A stretch of DNA of 64,000 nt from CAZCGA01 sp964498075 (GTDB lineage: Bacteria; Desulfobacterota; Binatia; HRBIN30), in the NCBI GenBank assembly GCA_964498075.1, contig CAZCGA010000018.1:1-64000 (forward strand), in the 5' to 3' direction. Under the pieces are notes generated by a model. The model was not told where the DNA came from. It made no database searches and saw only the letters and a list, made by a program, of their open reading frames with translations. The position numbers and the translations under genes were made by a program. This document shows, piece after piece, positions 49,094-57,801 of this stretch (position 1 is its first letter; each line of letters begins with the position of its first letter).

Positions 49094-49975
49094 ATGGCCC
49101 GACACGAGTACCGGCTGGTCGACGTCTTCACGGCGCACCGTTTTGGCGGCAACCCACTTGCAGTGTTCCCCGATGCGGCGGGGATCGATCCGGCCGACAT
49201 GCAACGCATCGCGCACGAGCTGAACTTGTCCGAGACCACGTTCGTCTTGCCGAGCCCGCGGGCCGACTGCGACTACCAGGTGCGCATCTTCACGCCGTGG
49301 TTGGAGATGCCGATGGCCGGCCATCCGACCGTGGGCACCGCCTGGGTGCTCGATGACGGGCCGCGGGTCACCTTCCTCGAAGGGGTCGGTCCCATCGCTG
49401 TCGAGCGCGCCGCGACGCCGGAGGGCGCCAGCATCTGGCGGATGGCGCAGCCGCTGCCTACCCGGGGGCCGCGCCTGACGGATCGCGCCGGCGCCGCGGC
49501 GATGCTGGGCCTCGCTACCGGCGAGGTTGACGCCAATCTGCCGGCCGAGGTGATATCCACGGGCGCACCGTTCTTGTTCGTTCCGTTGCGCGACCTCGAC
49601 GCGCTCGCCCGTGCGCGGTTGCGACCTGAGCGCTGCGAGAATGTGGCGGAGCTCGCCGGCACGTACGGGGTGTTCTGCTTCACGACGCGGACCGGCGATC
49701 CGCGCGTCGCCGCGCGCTGTCGGATGTTTGCGCCGGAGGCTGGTGTGGTCGAAGATCCGGCTACCGGCTCTGCCAGCGGTCCGCTGGGCTGCTACCTCGT
49801 GCGCTACGGCGTGGTGCTTCCGGGGCAGCCCGCCCGAATGCTGAGCCTGCAGGGTGTGGAGATGGGCCGCCCGAGCTACCTGCACATCGAGATTGACGGA
49901 ACGCCTGACGCGATCACCGGCGTCCGCGTCGGCGGCGAGTGCGTCTCCGTCGGCGGCGGGTACATGGAGGTGTGA
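49094..49975 (+). CDS. PhzF-family isomerase/epimerase
   Basis: 293 residues. The PhzF opening LVDVFTAHRFGGNPLAVF, catalytic glutamate E47 in ELNLSETTFV, FTPWLEMPMAGHPTVGTAW and, in the second half, PEAGVVEDPATGSASGPLG are all present. PhzF proteins catalyse hydrogen shifts, in phenazine synthesis and in many unrelated pathways. No other phenazine genes are nearby, so the substrate is unknown. Confidence 0.93.
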   Translation: MARHEYRLVDVFTAHRFGGNPLAVFPDAAGIDPADMQRIAHELNLSETTFVLPSPRADCDYQVRIFTPWLEMPMAGHPTVGTAWVLDDGPRVTFLEGVGPIAVERAATPEGASIWRMAQPLPTRGPRLTDRAGAAAMLGLATGEVDANLPAEVISTGAPFLFVPLRDLDALARARLRPERCENVAELAGTYGVFCFTTRTGDPRVAARCRMFAPEAGVVEDPATGSASGPLGCYLVRYGVVLPGQPARMLSLQGVEMGRPSYLHIEIDGTPDAITGVRVGGECVSVGGGYMEV

Positions 49976-50105
49976 TGGTGTATTCCGTACGCCGAAGGCG
50001 TTCCGCATCATAGCCGGGGTTGCCGCCGTGGCGGCTACCCCGGGGCTCTTTCGCTTGCCGTCGTGCGCTGGTAGGGGTTGCGACGACCGATCGAAAGGAC
50101 GTTCC

Positions 50106-50930
50106 ATGACCTACCAGCACATTCGCGTCGAACCCATCGCCGCCGCCCTCCGTGCCGAAGTCGCGGGAGCCGATCTCGCGCGGCCGTTGGACGATGGCAC
50201 CATGCGAGAGATCCACGATGCCTGGATGCAGCATCAGGTCCTCTTCTTTCGCGACCAGGACATCAGCGCGCAACAGCACAAAGACTTTGCGCGGTACTTC
50301 GGCGAGCTGCACGTCCACCCCGTGCTACCGTCATTGAAGGATCAAGGGCACCCGGAGATCGTGGTCCTCGAAAGCAACGAGCACGTGCCGTACGTGGCCG
50401 ACTACTGGCACAGCGACGTCACCTTCGAACGCCAACCGCCGATGGGCTCCGTGCTGCGTGCCGTCGTCGTCCCCGACGCCGGCGGCGACACGATGTGGTC
50501 GAGTATGTACGCGGCGTACGACGCGCTGTCGGGAGCCATGCAGCGGTTGCTCGGCGAGCTGCGCGCCAAGCACGACGGTGGCGCCTTTCTCGCCGTCGCC
50601 ACCGAGGAGCAGAAGCGCGCGCTCGCCAAGGATCAGACCGCCGTTCACCCGGTGATCCGCACGCATCCGGTGACCGGCCGCAAGAGCATCTTCGTGAATG
50701 CGACGTTCACCAAACGCATCGAGGGCATGCGACGCAAAGAGGGCGACGCGTTGCTGCACTTCCTCTTCGAGCACGTCGGCTCCCCGGAGTTCACCTGCCG
50801 CTTTCGCTGGCGCCCGAGCTCCATCGCCATGTGGGACAACCGCTGCACACAGCACCGCGTCGTCGCCGACAACCTGCGGGCGCACCGCCGCATGCAGCGC
50901 GCCACCATCTGCGGCGACGCCCCGGTCTGA
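50106..50930 (+). CDS. TauD/TfdA-family Fe(II)/2-oxoglutarate dioxygenase
   Basis: 274 residues from the ATG at 50106, with AAAGGA upstream. The metal-binding H-x-D is in YWHSDVTFERQPPMGSV, the distal His in WDNRCTQHRVVADN, and the 2-oxoglutarate arginine soon after in RRMQRATICGD. HPVIRTHPVTGRKSIFVN is a strong family block. It hydroxylates or cleaves a substrate such as a sulfonate, phenoxy-acid or alkyl sulfate. The substrate is not deducible. Confidence 0.93.
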   Translation: MTYQHIRVEPIAAALRAEVAGADLARPLDDGTMREIHDAWMQHQVLFFRDQDISAQQHKDFARYFGELHVHPVLPSLKDQGHPEIVVLESNEHVPYVADYWHSDVTFERQPPMGSVLRAVVVPDAGGDTMWSSMYAAYDALSGAMQRLLGELRAKHDGGAFLAVATEEQKRALAKDQTAVHPVIRTHPVTGRKSIFVNATFTKRIEGMRRKEGDALLHFLFEHVGSPEFTCRFRWRPSSIAMWDNRCTQHRVVADNLRAHRRMQRATICGDAPV

Positions 50931-50939
50931 GCGTCGCGC

Positions 50940-52046
50940 TCAGTCAGATGGAGTTGCCTGCTCCATCTCGCAGTCGAGGATGCCGTTGCCGAAGATCTGG
51001 CCGATCAGCAGGCGCCGGCCGCGCACCGCGGCGACGCTGGCGGCGCTGATCTGCTCGCCCGCGTTCAGGTACACCTCGTCGACCCGATAGCCGCTACCGC
51101 CGTCGCGTGACACGTGCAAGACCTGCGACGGCGCCAACACCGACGGATCGTCGCGCACCGAGTTGAGCAACAGCAGCTTCGGATGCGCCCCGATCCACAG
51201 GCCGCCGTCGGCGTCGACCTCGATGTTGTCGGCGCCGCTGCCGACGAAGATCGCGTCGCGGCGCGTCAACGCATCGGTGCTGGGGTTGCGGTCGTAGACG
51301 AGCACGCTCCGCGGCGTCGTCGTCGCGACGTAGATCGTTCGGCCGTCGGCGCTGGCGTTGATGCCGTTCGGAAGGACCAAGCCGTCGATCGCCGGGCGGA
51401 ACTTGCCGTCGGCGAACAGCACGACTTGCGCGCCTGGAACCTGCAGGAACGTCTCCAGCGTCTGCATGCGGCCCGGCGGATGGTGGTGCGTGTTGGTGAG
51501 ATAGAAGCGATCGTAGCCGACGGCGACCAGATCGTTCGGCATCACCAGCAACGGATCGGTCACCGACGCGCGGTGCACGAGGGTCCCGTCCGTGAGGTCG
51601 AAGACCTCCACGGTGTGCGGCGGCTTTCCAGTGCTCGGGGGAGGATGGTTGATGACGTAGAGGACCTCACGACCGTCAGTGCCGGTCCAAAGACTCAGTC
51701 CGTGGGGTTGGAAGGTAATGTCCGCGTTGGGAGTGAGATTGATCGGCCGGGCGTCGGCGGCGTTGAGGTCGTAGGCGAAGATGGCGCCGGGCACCGGCCG
51801 TCCGCTCGACACGGCCCGCCGGTCGCACGCCGAGATGTAGGCCACGCCGGTTCTTGGATGGATTGTGAGATCCTCCGGGCCGACCGGCCCCTCGACCAGG
51901 TGGCAGCGTCCGGCGAAGTGCGGCGTGATGGTGCGGAACACACCACCGATCCAGACAATGCGGCCTACGAACACGGCTGCCACAAGCGCGATCGCCGCCA
52001 GGGAGATCAGAATCACTCTGCGTAGCATCCGCAACACCGTCGGCAT
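50940..52046 (-). CDS. Paraoxonase/arylesterase-like beta-propeller (SMP-30-like)
   Basis: About 368 residues from the ATG at 52046 (MPTVLRML); other starts are TTG 52073 and ATG 52028. A membrane anchor or uncleaved signal (VILISLAAIALVAAVFVGRI) leads. The six-bladed propeller motifs PEDLTIHPRTGVAYIS, PHGLSLWTGTDGREVLYVIN, GLVLPNGINASADGRTIYVA and GADNIEVDADGGLWIG hold the Ca-binding Asn/Asp residues of arylesterases. It may hydrolyse lactones or esters, for example the products of Baeyer-Villiger oxidation. Confidence 0.85.
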   Translation of the reverse strand: MPTVLRMLRRVILISLAAIALVAAVFVGRIVWIGGVFRTITPHFAGRCHLVEGPVGPEDLTIHPRTGVAYISACDRRAVSSGRPVPGAIFAYDLNAADARPINLTPNADITFQPHGLSLWTGTDGREVLYVINHPPPSTGKPPHTVEVFDLTDGTLVHRASVTDPLLVMPNDLVAVGYDRFYLTNTHHHPPGRMQTLETFLQVPGAQVVLFADGKFRPAIDGLVLPNGINASADGRTIYVATTTPRSVLVYDRNPSTDALTRRDAIFVGSGADNIEVDADGGLWIGAHPKLLLLNSVRDDPSVLAPSQVLHVSRDGGSGYRVDEVYLNAGEQISAASVAAVRGRRLLIGQIFGNGILDCEMEQATPSD

Positions 52047-52209
52047 GTAACACCGTTGCGTACGGTCGAGCAATCAAAACACGTCTGACTTTGTCCGACG
52101 AGAACTTCAGTCAACCCTGACGTGGTCGAGCGAGCGGATCATGACCTCGCGATGGCGTCTATCAGAGTGACGATTCCGATGGTAGTGGAGGGTCGACCGG
52201 AGCTCGATC

Positions 52210-53094
52210 ATGCGGACGGGTGAAGCCAGCCGAACGGCGCAGTTCATGGCGCTCTTCCGTGCGCTCGAGTCGGCGCGCGCGCCGGCGGCGCGGCTCTTCG
52301 ACGACCGGTTCGCCGAGCTCTTTCTCGACCGCCGCTTGCGCAGCGTGGTCCAACTGTCCCGCCTGCCAGTGTTCGACCGCCTCGTTCCATGGGTCATCGA
52401 TCGGCAATGGCCCGGCGCGCGGTCATCCGCTGTCACTCGGACGCGCTTCATCGACGACGTGTTGCGCGCGGCCGAGGGTGTGGAGCAGATCGTCATCCTG
52501 GGAGCGGGGTTCGATTGTCGCGCCTACCGCATTGCCGGCATCGAACGCGTTTGCGTGTTCGAGGTCGACCATCCGGACACCCTGGCGCAAAAACGCAGAG
52601 CGCTGCAGGCAGTGCTGCCATCGCTCCCGGAGCACGTGCGGTTCGTCGCCATCGACTTCACGCGGGGGCAGCTTGAGGAGACCATGGCGAGTGCCGGGTA
52701 CGATCCGACGCGTCGCACGTTTTTTATCTGGGAGGGAGTGACGAACTACCTCTCGGAGGCCGCGGTCGACGCGGTGATGCGATGGTTCGGCCGCAACGCA
52801 GAAGGGAGCTGGGTGGTCTTCACCTACATCCATCGACGGGTACTGGCGGACCCCACGTCGTTTGCGGGTGCCGTCAAGATTCTGCGCACGGTCCAGCGCT
52901 CCGGAGAGCCGTGGACGTTCGGGCTCGACCCGGGCGACGTACCGCGTTACCTCGCGGAGCGCGGCCTGACGCGGGTCGAAGACCTCGGCGCTGCGGAGTA
53001 TCGCGCGCGCTATCTCGGCGGCAGCGGGGCGGCCATGCGGGGGTATGAGTTCTACCGCATCGCCGTCGCCCGGGTGGCGAGGATGCGAACGTGA
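52210..53094 (+). CDS. TIGR00027-type leucine-carboxyl-like methyltransferase
   Basis: 294 residues. MRTGEASRTAQFMALFRALE, FDDRFAELFL, SSAVTRTRFIDDVLRAA, IVILGAGFDCRAYRI and the acidic VFEVDHPDTLAQKRRAL form the TIGR00027 signature. FIWEGVTNYLSEAAVDAVM follows. These are O-methyltransferases found in many actinobacteria and soil bacteria. Target unknown. It is divergent from the propeller gene. Confidence 0.9.
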   Translation: MRTGEASRTAQFMALFRALESARAPAARLFDDRFAELFLDRRLRSVVQLSRLPVFDRLVPWVIDRQWPGARSSAVTRTRFIDDVLRAAEGVEQIVILGAGFDCRAYRIAGIERVCVFEVDHPDTLAQKRRALQAVLPSLPEHVRFVAIDFTRGQLEETMASAGYDPTRRTFFIWEGVTNYLSEAAVDAVMRWFGRNAEGSWVVFTYIHRRVLADPTSFAGAVKILRTVQRSGEPWTFGLDPGDVPRYLAERGLTRVEDLGAAEYRARYLGGSGAAMRGYEFYRIAVARVARMRT

Positions 53095-53101
53095 GGCTGC
53101 A

Positions 53102-54973
53102 TCAAGCACGCCTCGGCGTCGCCTGGGCGGGGCCGCGGTGCGCTCGCATGTGGGCGCGCAGTGACGCGGTGGCGCGCTGGTCCACTTGGAGATCCAGCGC
53201 CTCCAGCGAGCCGGTGAGCACGACCCCGTAGTCGTCGCGTGCGCTGCGGGCGGAGACGTACTCGTCGAGGACATCGTCCAAGACCATCCCGGGGTCGCGT
53301 TCAAGCGGATCACCCCAGCCACCGCCGCCGCCGTAGTGGTACTCGATCATTTCGCCCGCCTCGTGCAGCACCATGCGGGCGGTCTCGCCGGCCTCCTCTT
53401 GGTGGCCGCCGACCTTCAGCACGAGGCGGTTCGGCGCTCCGGGTTTGCCGCCCGCGATGCCGGGCATCGGGTACTTGCGCCCGACGACGTAGGTGTACAC
53501 GGTGGCAGACGCCAGCAACTGCTTGCGGTAGAACGTGCCCAGCCCGCCGCGCCACTTGCCCGGCCCGCCGCTGTCGGTCTCGTAGTCGCGCGCCAGCTGG
53601 CGTTGCGGAAAGATGCTCTCGTTGATCTCCCCCGTGGCGCGGATGAGATTTCCAAAGCTCGCGTTCATCGAGCCCCAGCCGTCCTGCCCGGCCACGGCGT
53701 TGCAGTGCGCCGCGATAGTATCGGCCGAGTTGTCGATGAAGAGCCGCCCGGTGCGCGGGTCGGTGCCGAAGATGACCGTCGGCATACCGATCTTGTACAC
53801 CTGCGGGCAGCAGCGCTCGGGAATCACGGGCTCGAGCGCCTTGGCGATCGCCTCACCCACTTCGGCGCCCGGATGATGTGTGCCCGCGGCCACGGAGCGC
53901 CCGGGCGGTGGGTTGAGACAACAGCCTTCGGGCACGATCAGCTCGATGCTGCGAAAGAAGCCCTCGTTCTTTGGAATGCAGGGATCCATCATCGACGCCA
54001 ACTGCGCAACGACGTAGCCGCGCGTGTTGCCGAACGACGAGTACGCCTGAATCTCCGGGCGTGCATCCGAGCCCGTGAAGTCGACGGTCAGCCGATCGCC
54101 CCGTATGGTGACGGTGGTGTGCAAGTGGATGTCCGGGTTGCCCTGTGGGTCGTGGTCGACGTAGACGTCTGACACGTACACACCGTCGCGCCAGCGCGCC
54201 ACCTCTTCACGAAAGCGCCGCGCCGCCAGGTCGATCATGTACTGCACGGCATCCCGAACGGCAGCCGTCCCGTAGCGCCCCAGCACTTGCTTGAGACGCC
54301 GCACGCCGAGCTGCGCCGCGCCCACCTGCGCGCGCAAGTCGCCCAGAAACGTCTGGGTGCGGTTGTTCACCTTCATGAGATAGGTGACGTCCTTGCGTTC
54401 GGTGCCGCGCTCGAAGAGCTTCACCGCCGGGAAGCGGACGCCCTCTGCCCAGATGTCCCGCGCATCGGCGTTGTAGCCGCCGGGCATGCCGCCACCGGTA
54501 TCGGCGTGGTGGCACTGGATCGATGCGATGAGCACCAGCCCGCCGTCGTGAAAGACCGGTGCGAAGACGTTGTAGTCAGGGAGATGGCCGCCGCCGTGGT
54601 ACGGGTCGTTGGCGACCAGCACGTCTCCGTCGTAGAGGCCGTCGCGGCCGAAGAACTCGAGCGCGAAGCGGACCGGCAGGGTCGAGCTGAGCATGAACTG
54701 CGGAATGCCGACGCTGAGCGCGGCGAGACACCCGGACGCGTCGAGGATGGTGGCGTTGCGCTCGTTCGACTGATTCAAGATCGGCGTCGTCGCCGTCAGG
54801 CTCACGTGCGTGGCCATTTCATAGGCGATGGTCTCCATCGCACCGCGGATGATTTCCGCGGTCACCGGATCGGTGGAGCGTCGGCGGACGCGCACCGCAC
54901 GCCGCCGCCCGCGTTGCAGCCGGACCGGTCGACGCGTCGCGCGCATCTTCAGCCGTGCGCCTTGCCTAGCCAC
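53102..54973 (-). CDS. Hydantoinase B / oxoprolinase-family subunit
   Basis: 623 residues from GTG 54973; ATG at 54946 is an alternative. The family core starts at DPVTAEIIRGAMETIAYEM and includes SVGIPQFMLSSTLPVRF, DGDVLVANDPYHGGGHLPDY, HHADTGGGMPGGYNADARD and a C-terminal EYHYGGGGGWGDPLERDP. A very basic extension (RRPVRLQRGRRRAVRVRRR) precedes it. HyuB normally needs a HyuA partner, and none lies next to it. Ligase and acyl-CoA dehydrogenase genes upstream on the same strand suggest one operon. It may act in carboxylation or hydrolysis of an amide or ketone. Confidence 0.88.
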   Translation of the reverse strand: MARQGARLKMRATRRPVRLQRGRRRAVRVRRRSTDPVTAEIIRGAMETIAYEMATHVSLTATTPILNQSNERNATILDASGCLAALSVGIPQFMLSSTLPVRFALEFFGRDGLYDGDVLVANDPYHGGGHLPDYNVFAPVFHDGGLVLIASIQCHHADTGGGMPGGYNADARDIWAEGVRFPAVKLFERGTERKDVTYLMKVNNRTQTFLGDLRAQVGAAQLGVRRLKQVLGRYGTAAVRDAVQYMIDLAARRFREEVARWRDGVYVSDVYVDHDPQGNPDIHLHTTVTIRGDRLTVDFTGSDARPEIQAYSSFGNTRGYVVAQLASMMDPCIPKNEGFFRSIELIVPEGCCLNPPPGRSVAAGTHHPGAEVGEAIAKALEPVIPERCCPQVYKIGMPTVIFGTDPRTGRLFIDNSADTIAAHCNAVAGQDGWGSMNASFGNLIRATGEINESIFPQRQLARDYETDSGGPGKWRGGLGTFYRKQLLASATVYTYVVGRKYPMPGIAGGKPGAPNRLVLKVGGHQEEAGETARMVLHEAGEMIEYHYGGGGGWGDPLERDPGMVLDDVLDEYVSARSARDDYGVVLTGSLEALDLQVDQRATASLRAHMRAHRGPAQATPRRA

Positions 54974-55035
54974 GGCTTGTGTTCATACGCGAAGACCCGA
55001 CTCGCTTTCAACCGTTGGGCAACCCTGCCTTGAGG

Positions 55036-56658
55036 TCAGGAACCGCGGCGGAGCCGCTCGGCTTCGAGGCGCCGCGCGATGCGTTCCTTGAGCACGTGCT
55101 TCTGCACCTTGCCGCTGGCTGTGGCCGGCAGCTCGTCGACGATCTCGAGACGCTCCGGGAGCTTGCGCCGCGAGATCTCCCGCGCGTCGAGAAACTCCAC
55201 CAGCTCCGCGAGGCTTGGGACCTCGGCGGCACTTTGCGGAACGACGAACGCACAAGCGCGCTCACCCAGTCTCGCATCCGGCATCGGGACGATGGCGACC
55301 GCGCGTACCTTCGGGTGCTCGAACAGCAAGTCCTCGATCTCCTTAGCGCTGAACTTCTCACCGCCGCGCACGATGATGTCCTTCACCCGGCCGGTGATGG
55401 TGAGATAGCCGTCGGCATCGAGCACGCCGAGATCGCCGATGCGAAAGAAGCCGCGCGCGTCGAACGCCTCGGCATCGAGGCGCGGATCTTTGTAACCCAC
55501 GCACAGCTCCGGACCGCGTCCCCAGATCTCGCCCTCGACGCCGACGTCTACGGCGCGTCCGTCGCTGTCGCGTAGTTCGATCTCGTTGGGCGCGATCGGC
55601 GCGCCATCGGTCGCGGCGCGTTTTCCTTCGGGAACGTCCGGCCCAGCCGAGCTGGTGATGCTCGGAAACTCGGTCGATCCATACCCACGCCCCGAGCGCA
55701 CGCCCAACCGCTGCATGGCCCGGCGGATGAGCTCGGGCGGGACATCAGCGCCTCCGCAGGGGAACACCCGCAGCGAGCCGATGTCATAGCGATCGAGGTG
55801 CGTGCAGTCGGTCACCCCTTGCAAGAATGGCGTTGCGCCGGCGGAGTAGGTGCCGCGCTCGCGCTCCACCAACGCCAGGAAGTGCTCCGGATCCCAGACC
55901 TCCATCAGCACGCTCGTGCCGCCGATGACCACGGGCAGCATGATCCCGTACAGCAAGCCCGAGATGTGGCCCACCGGTGACGGCATGACGAAGATCTCAT
56001 CGGAACCGAGTCGGTGGTAGCGCGCCGTGTTGAGACACTCGCACAGCAGCGTGTTGTTGGTGTGGAGGACGCCTTTCGGATCGGCAGTGGTTCCGGAGGT
56101 ATACAGAATCAGGCTGACGGCGTTTGGATCGACAGGCGCGGCTGCGCGTGCCGGCGCTGCGGCGTCGGCCATCGGCAGATCGGAGAGCTGCCGCGCGACG
56201 ATGATCGAACGCAGCGCGGGGACGTCGGGGCGAACGCGCTCGATCAATGCCGGGAAGTCGATCCCGCGAAACAAGTCTGGCACGACCACGGCCACCGTCG
56301 CGGCCTGGCGCAGAATGAAGCGGACCTCGCGCGCACCGTAAATCGGTACGATCGGGTTGAGCACGGCGCCGAGCCGGTTGACGGCATAGAAGAGGACGAC
56401 CGCTTCGGCGCGGTTGGGAAGAATGCACGACACGACCTCGCCGCCGCCGACGCCCTGCATCTGCAAGCCGGTCGCGACCTGCGTGACGAGTCGATCCAGC
56501 TCGGCGTAGGTCAGGCGCGTGCGCGCATCGACCACCGCCGTCTTCGTGGGCTGTGCGCCGGCTCGTTCCGCCAACACGGCGGAGAAGGTGCGGTTCGGCC
56601 AGTACGACGCCCACAGGGCCGGTGGCGATTGACCGATGGCGGATGGCGTGTGGCTCAT
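55036..56658 (-). CDS. Acyl-CoA ligase of the cyclohexanecarboxylate/benzoate type
   Basis: 540 residues. ANL motifs: YTSGTTADPKGVLHTNN (P-loop region), FVMPSPVGHISGLLYGIMLP, RSGRGYGSTEFPSITSS, GFFRIGDLGVLDADGYLT, the GRVKDIIVRGGEKFSAKEIED hinge, and the lysine in TASGKVQKHVLKE. It resembles AliA-like cyclohexanecarboxylate or fatty-acid ligases. The gene starts 6 bp after the acyl-CoA dehydrogenase stop, in the operon SDR-ACAD-ACAD-ligase. Confidence 0.92.
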   Translation of the reverse strand: MSHTPSAIGQSPPALWASYWPNRTFSAVLAERAGAQPTKTAVVDARTRLTYAELDRLVTQVATGLQMQGVGGGEVVSCILPNRAEAVVLFYAVNRLGAVLNPIVPIYGAREVRFILRQAATVAVVVPDLFRGIDFPALIERVRPDVPALRSIIVARQLSDLPMADAAAPARAAAPVDPNAVSLILYTSGTTADPKGVLHTNNTLLCECLNTARYHRLGSDEIFVMPSPVGHISGLLYGIMLPVVIGGTSVLMEVWDPEHFLALVERERGTYSAGATPFLQGVTDCTHLDRYDIGSLRVFPCGGADVPPELIRRAMQRLGVRSGRGYGSTEFPSITSSAGPDVPEGKRAATDGAPIAPNEIELRDSDGRAVDVGVEGEIWGRGPELCVGYKDPRLDAEAFDARGFFRIGDLGVLDADGYLTITGRVKDIIVRGGEKFSAKEIEDLLFEHPKVRAVAIVPMPDARLGERACAFVVPQSAAEVPSLAELVEFLDAREISRRKLPERLEIVDELPATASGKVQKHVLKERIARRLEAERLRRGS

Positions 56659-56664
56659 CGTACC

Positions 56665-57801
56665 TCAGAGGCCCATCGCCTTCGCGACGCGTTCGCGGTG
56701 CGCGCTCGCTGAGCCCCATTGCAGCTCGGCCGCCTTGGCCCGGCGGGTGAACAGCTGCAGGTCGTACTCCGTCGAGAAGCCGATCGCACCGTGGACCTGA
56801 TGGGCGTGCATGAACACGCGCCGCAAGGCGTCGTTGCCATACGCCTTCGCCGCGCTGACGGCGAGATCGGCAGGGCGCTGCTCCGCCAACGTCCACGCGG
56901 CTTGATAGACGAGATAGCGCAGCGCGTCGACGTCGCTGCGCATGTCGACGCAGCGATGCGCGACGGCCTGAAAGCTGCCGATCGGGCGACCGAACTGCGC
57001 GCGGGTCTTGGCGTAGTCCACGGTGAGCTCCAACGCGCGCTCTGCAGCTCCGACCATGTAACTCAGTGCCGCCACCGCGGCGTGTTGCCGCGCGCGATCC
57101 AGTACGGGCCGAACCGCTGCGGGTGCACCGAGCCGCGCCGCACGCGGCGCGCGCGTGCCGCTGAAGTCGACGTCGTACAGCGGCTCGCCGCCGAAGGTCT
57201 CCAGTCGCGCGCAGGCGACGTTGCACTCCGCTGGTTCGACCGCAAGCAGCATCGTGGCGTCGCTGTCGCCCCTGGTTCCGTCCGCCGAGCGCACCACCAC
57301 GAGCATCAACTCCGCGTCCGGCGCGAAGGGGACGAACCGCTTCGTCCCCGAGAGCGAGAAGGCATCGCGGTCGGCCTCCGCCGTCATCGCAACCTCGCCC
57401 CACTCGTCGCGCCAGGCGGGCTCGACGAGCGCGAGTGTGGCGATCAGCTCGCCCGAGACGATGCGCGGCAACCAGCGCCGCTGCTGGTCTTCGTCAGCGA
57501 GCGCCAGCAGCAATGGTGCAGCCACGACGCACGTGGGCTGAAACGGTGACGGCAGCAGCGCGCGCCCCATTTCTTCCAGCAAGAGAGCAACGTCGAGGAA
57601 CGAGCGGCCACTGCCGCCGAGGGGCTCGGGCAACGCCATGCCGGTCCAGCCGAGCGCGGCCATGCGCCGCCACAGATCGCGGTCGAACCCGCGCGCGTCG
57701 CGCTCCATGGCGCGAACGTGTGTGAGCGGGCAGGACTTGGCGAGAAAGGCGCGGGCAGACTCCTGCAGCAAGCGCTGCTCGGGAGTGAGCGTCAGATCCA
57801 T
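56665..57801 (-). CDS. Acyl-CoA dehydrogenase, second subunit of a pair
   Basis: 378 residues. MDLTLTPEQRLLQESARAFL and FGRPIGSFQAVAHRCVDMRS, with GAIGFSTEYDLQLFTRRAKA near the end, are ACAD hallmarks. Its start overlaps the stop of the other ACAD gene by 10 bases. The central region lacks a clear EPGAGSD-like FAD motif. Such overlapping pairs form alpha2-beta2 enzymes in steroid catabolism, where one subunit has lost half the active site. Dehydrogenation of a cyclic or branched acyl-CoA is likely. Confidence 0.9.
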   Translation of the reverse strand: MDLTLTPEQRLLQESARAFLAKSCPLTHVRAMERDARGFDRDLWRRMAALGWTGMALPEPLGGSGRSFLDVALLLEEMGRALLPSPFQPTCVVAAPLLLALADEDQQRRWLPRIVSGELIATLALVEPAWRDEWGEVAMTAEADRDAFSLSGTKRFVPFAPDAELMLVVVRSADGTRGDSDATMLLAVEPAECNVACARLETFGGEPLYDVDFSGTRAPRAARLGAPAAVRPVLDRARQHAAVAALSYMVGAAERALELTVDYAKTRAQFGRPIGSFQAVAHRCVDMRSDVDALRYLVYQAAWTLAEQRPADLAVSAAKAYGNDALRRVFMHAHQVHGAIGFSTEYDLQLFTRRAKAAELQWGSASAHRERVAKAMGL

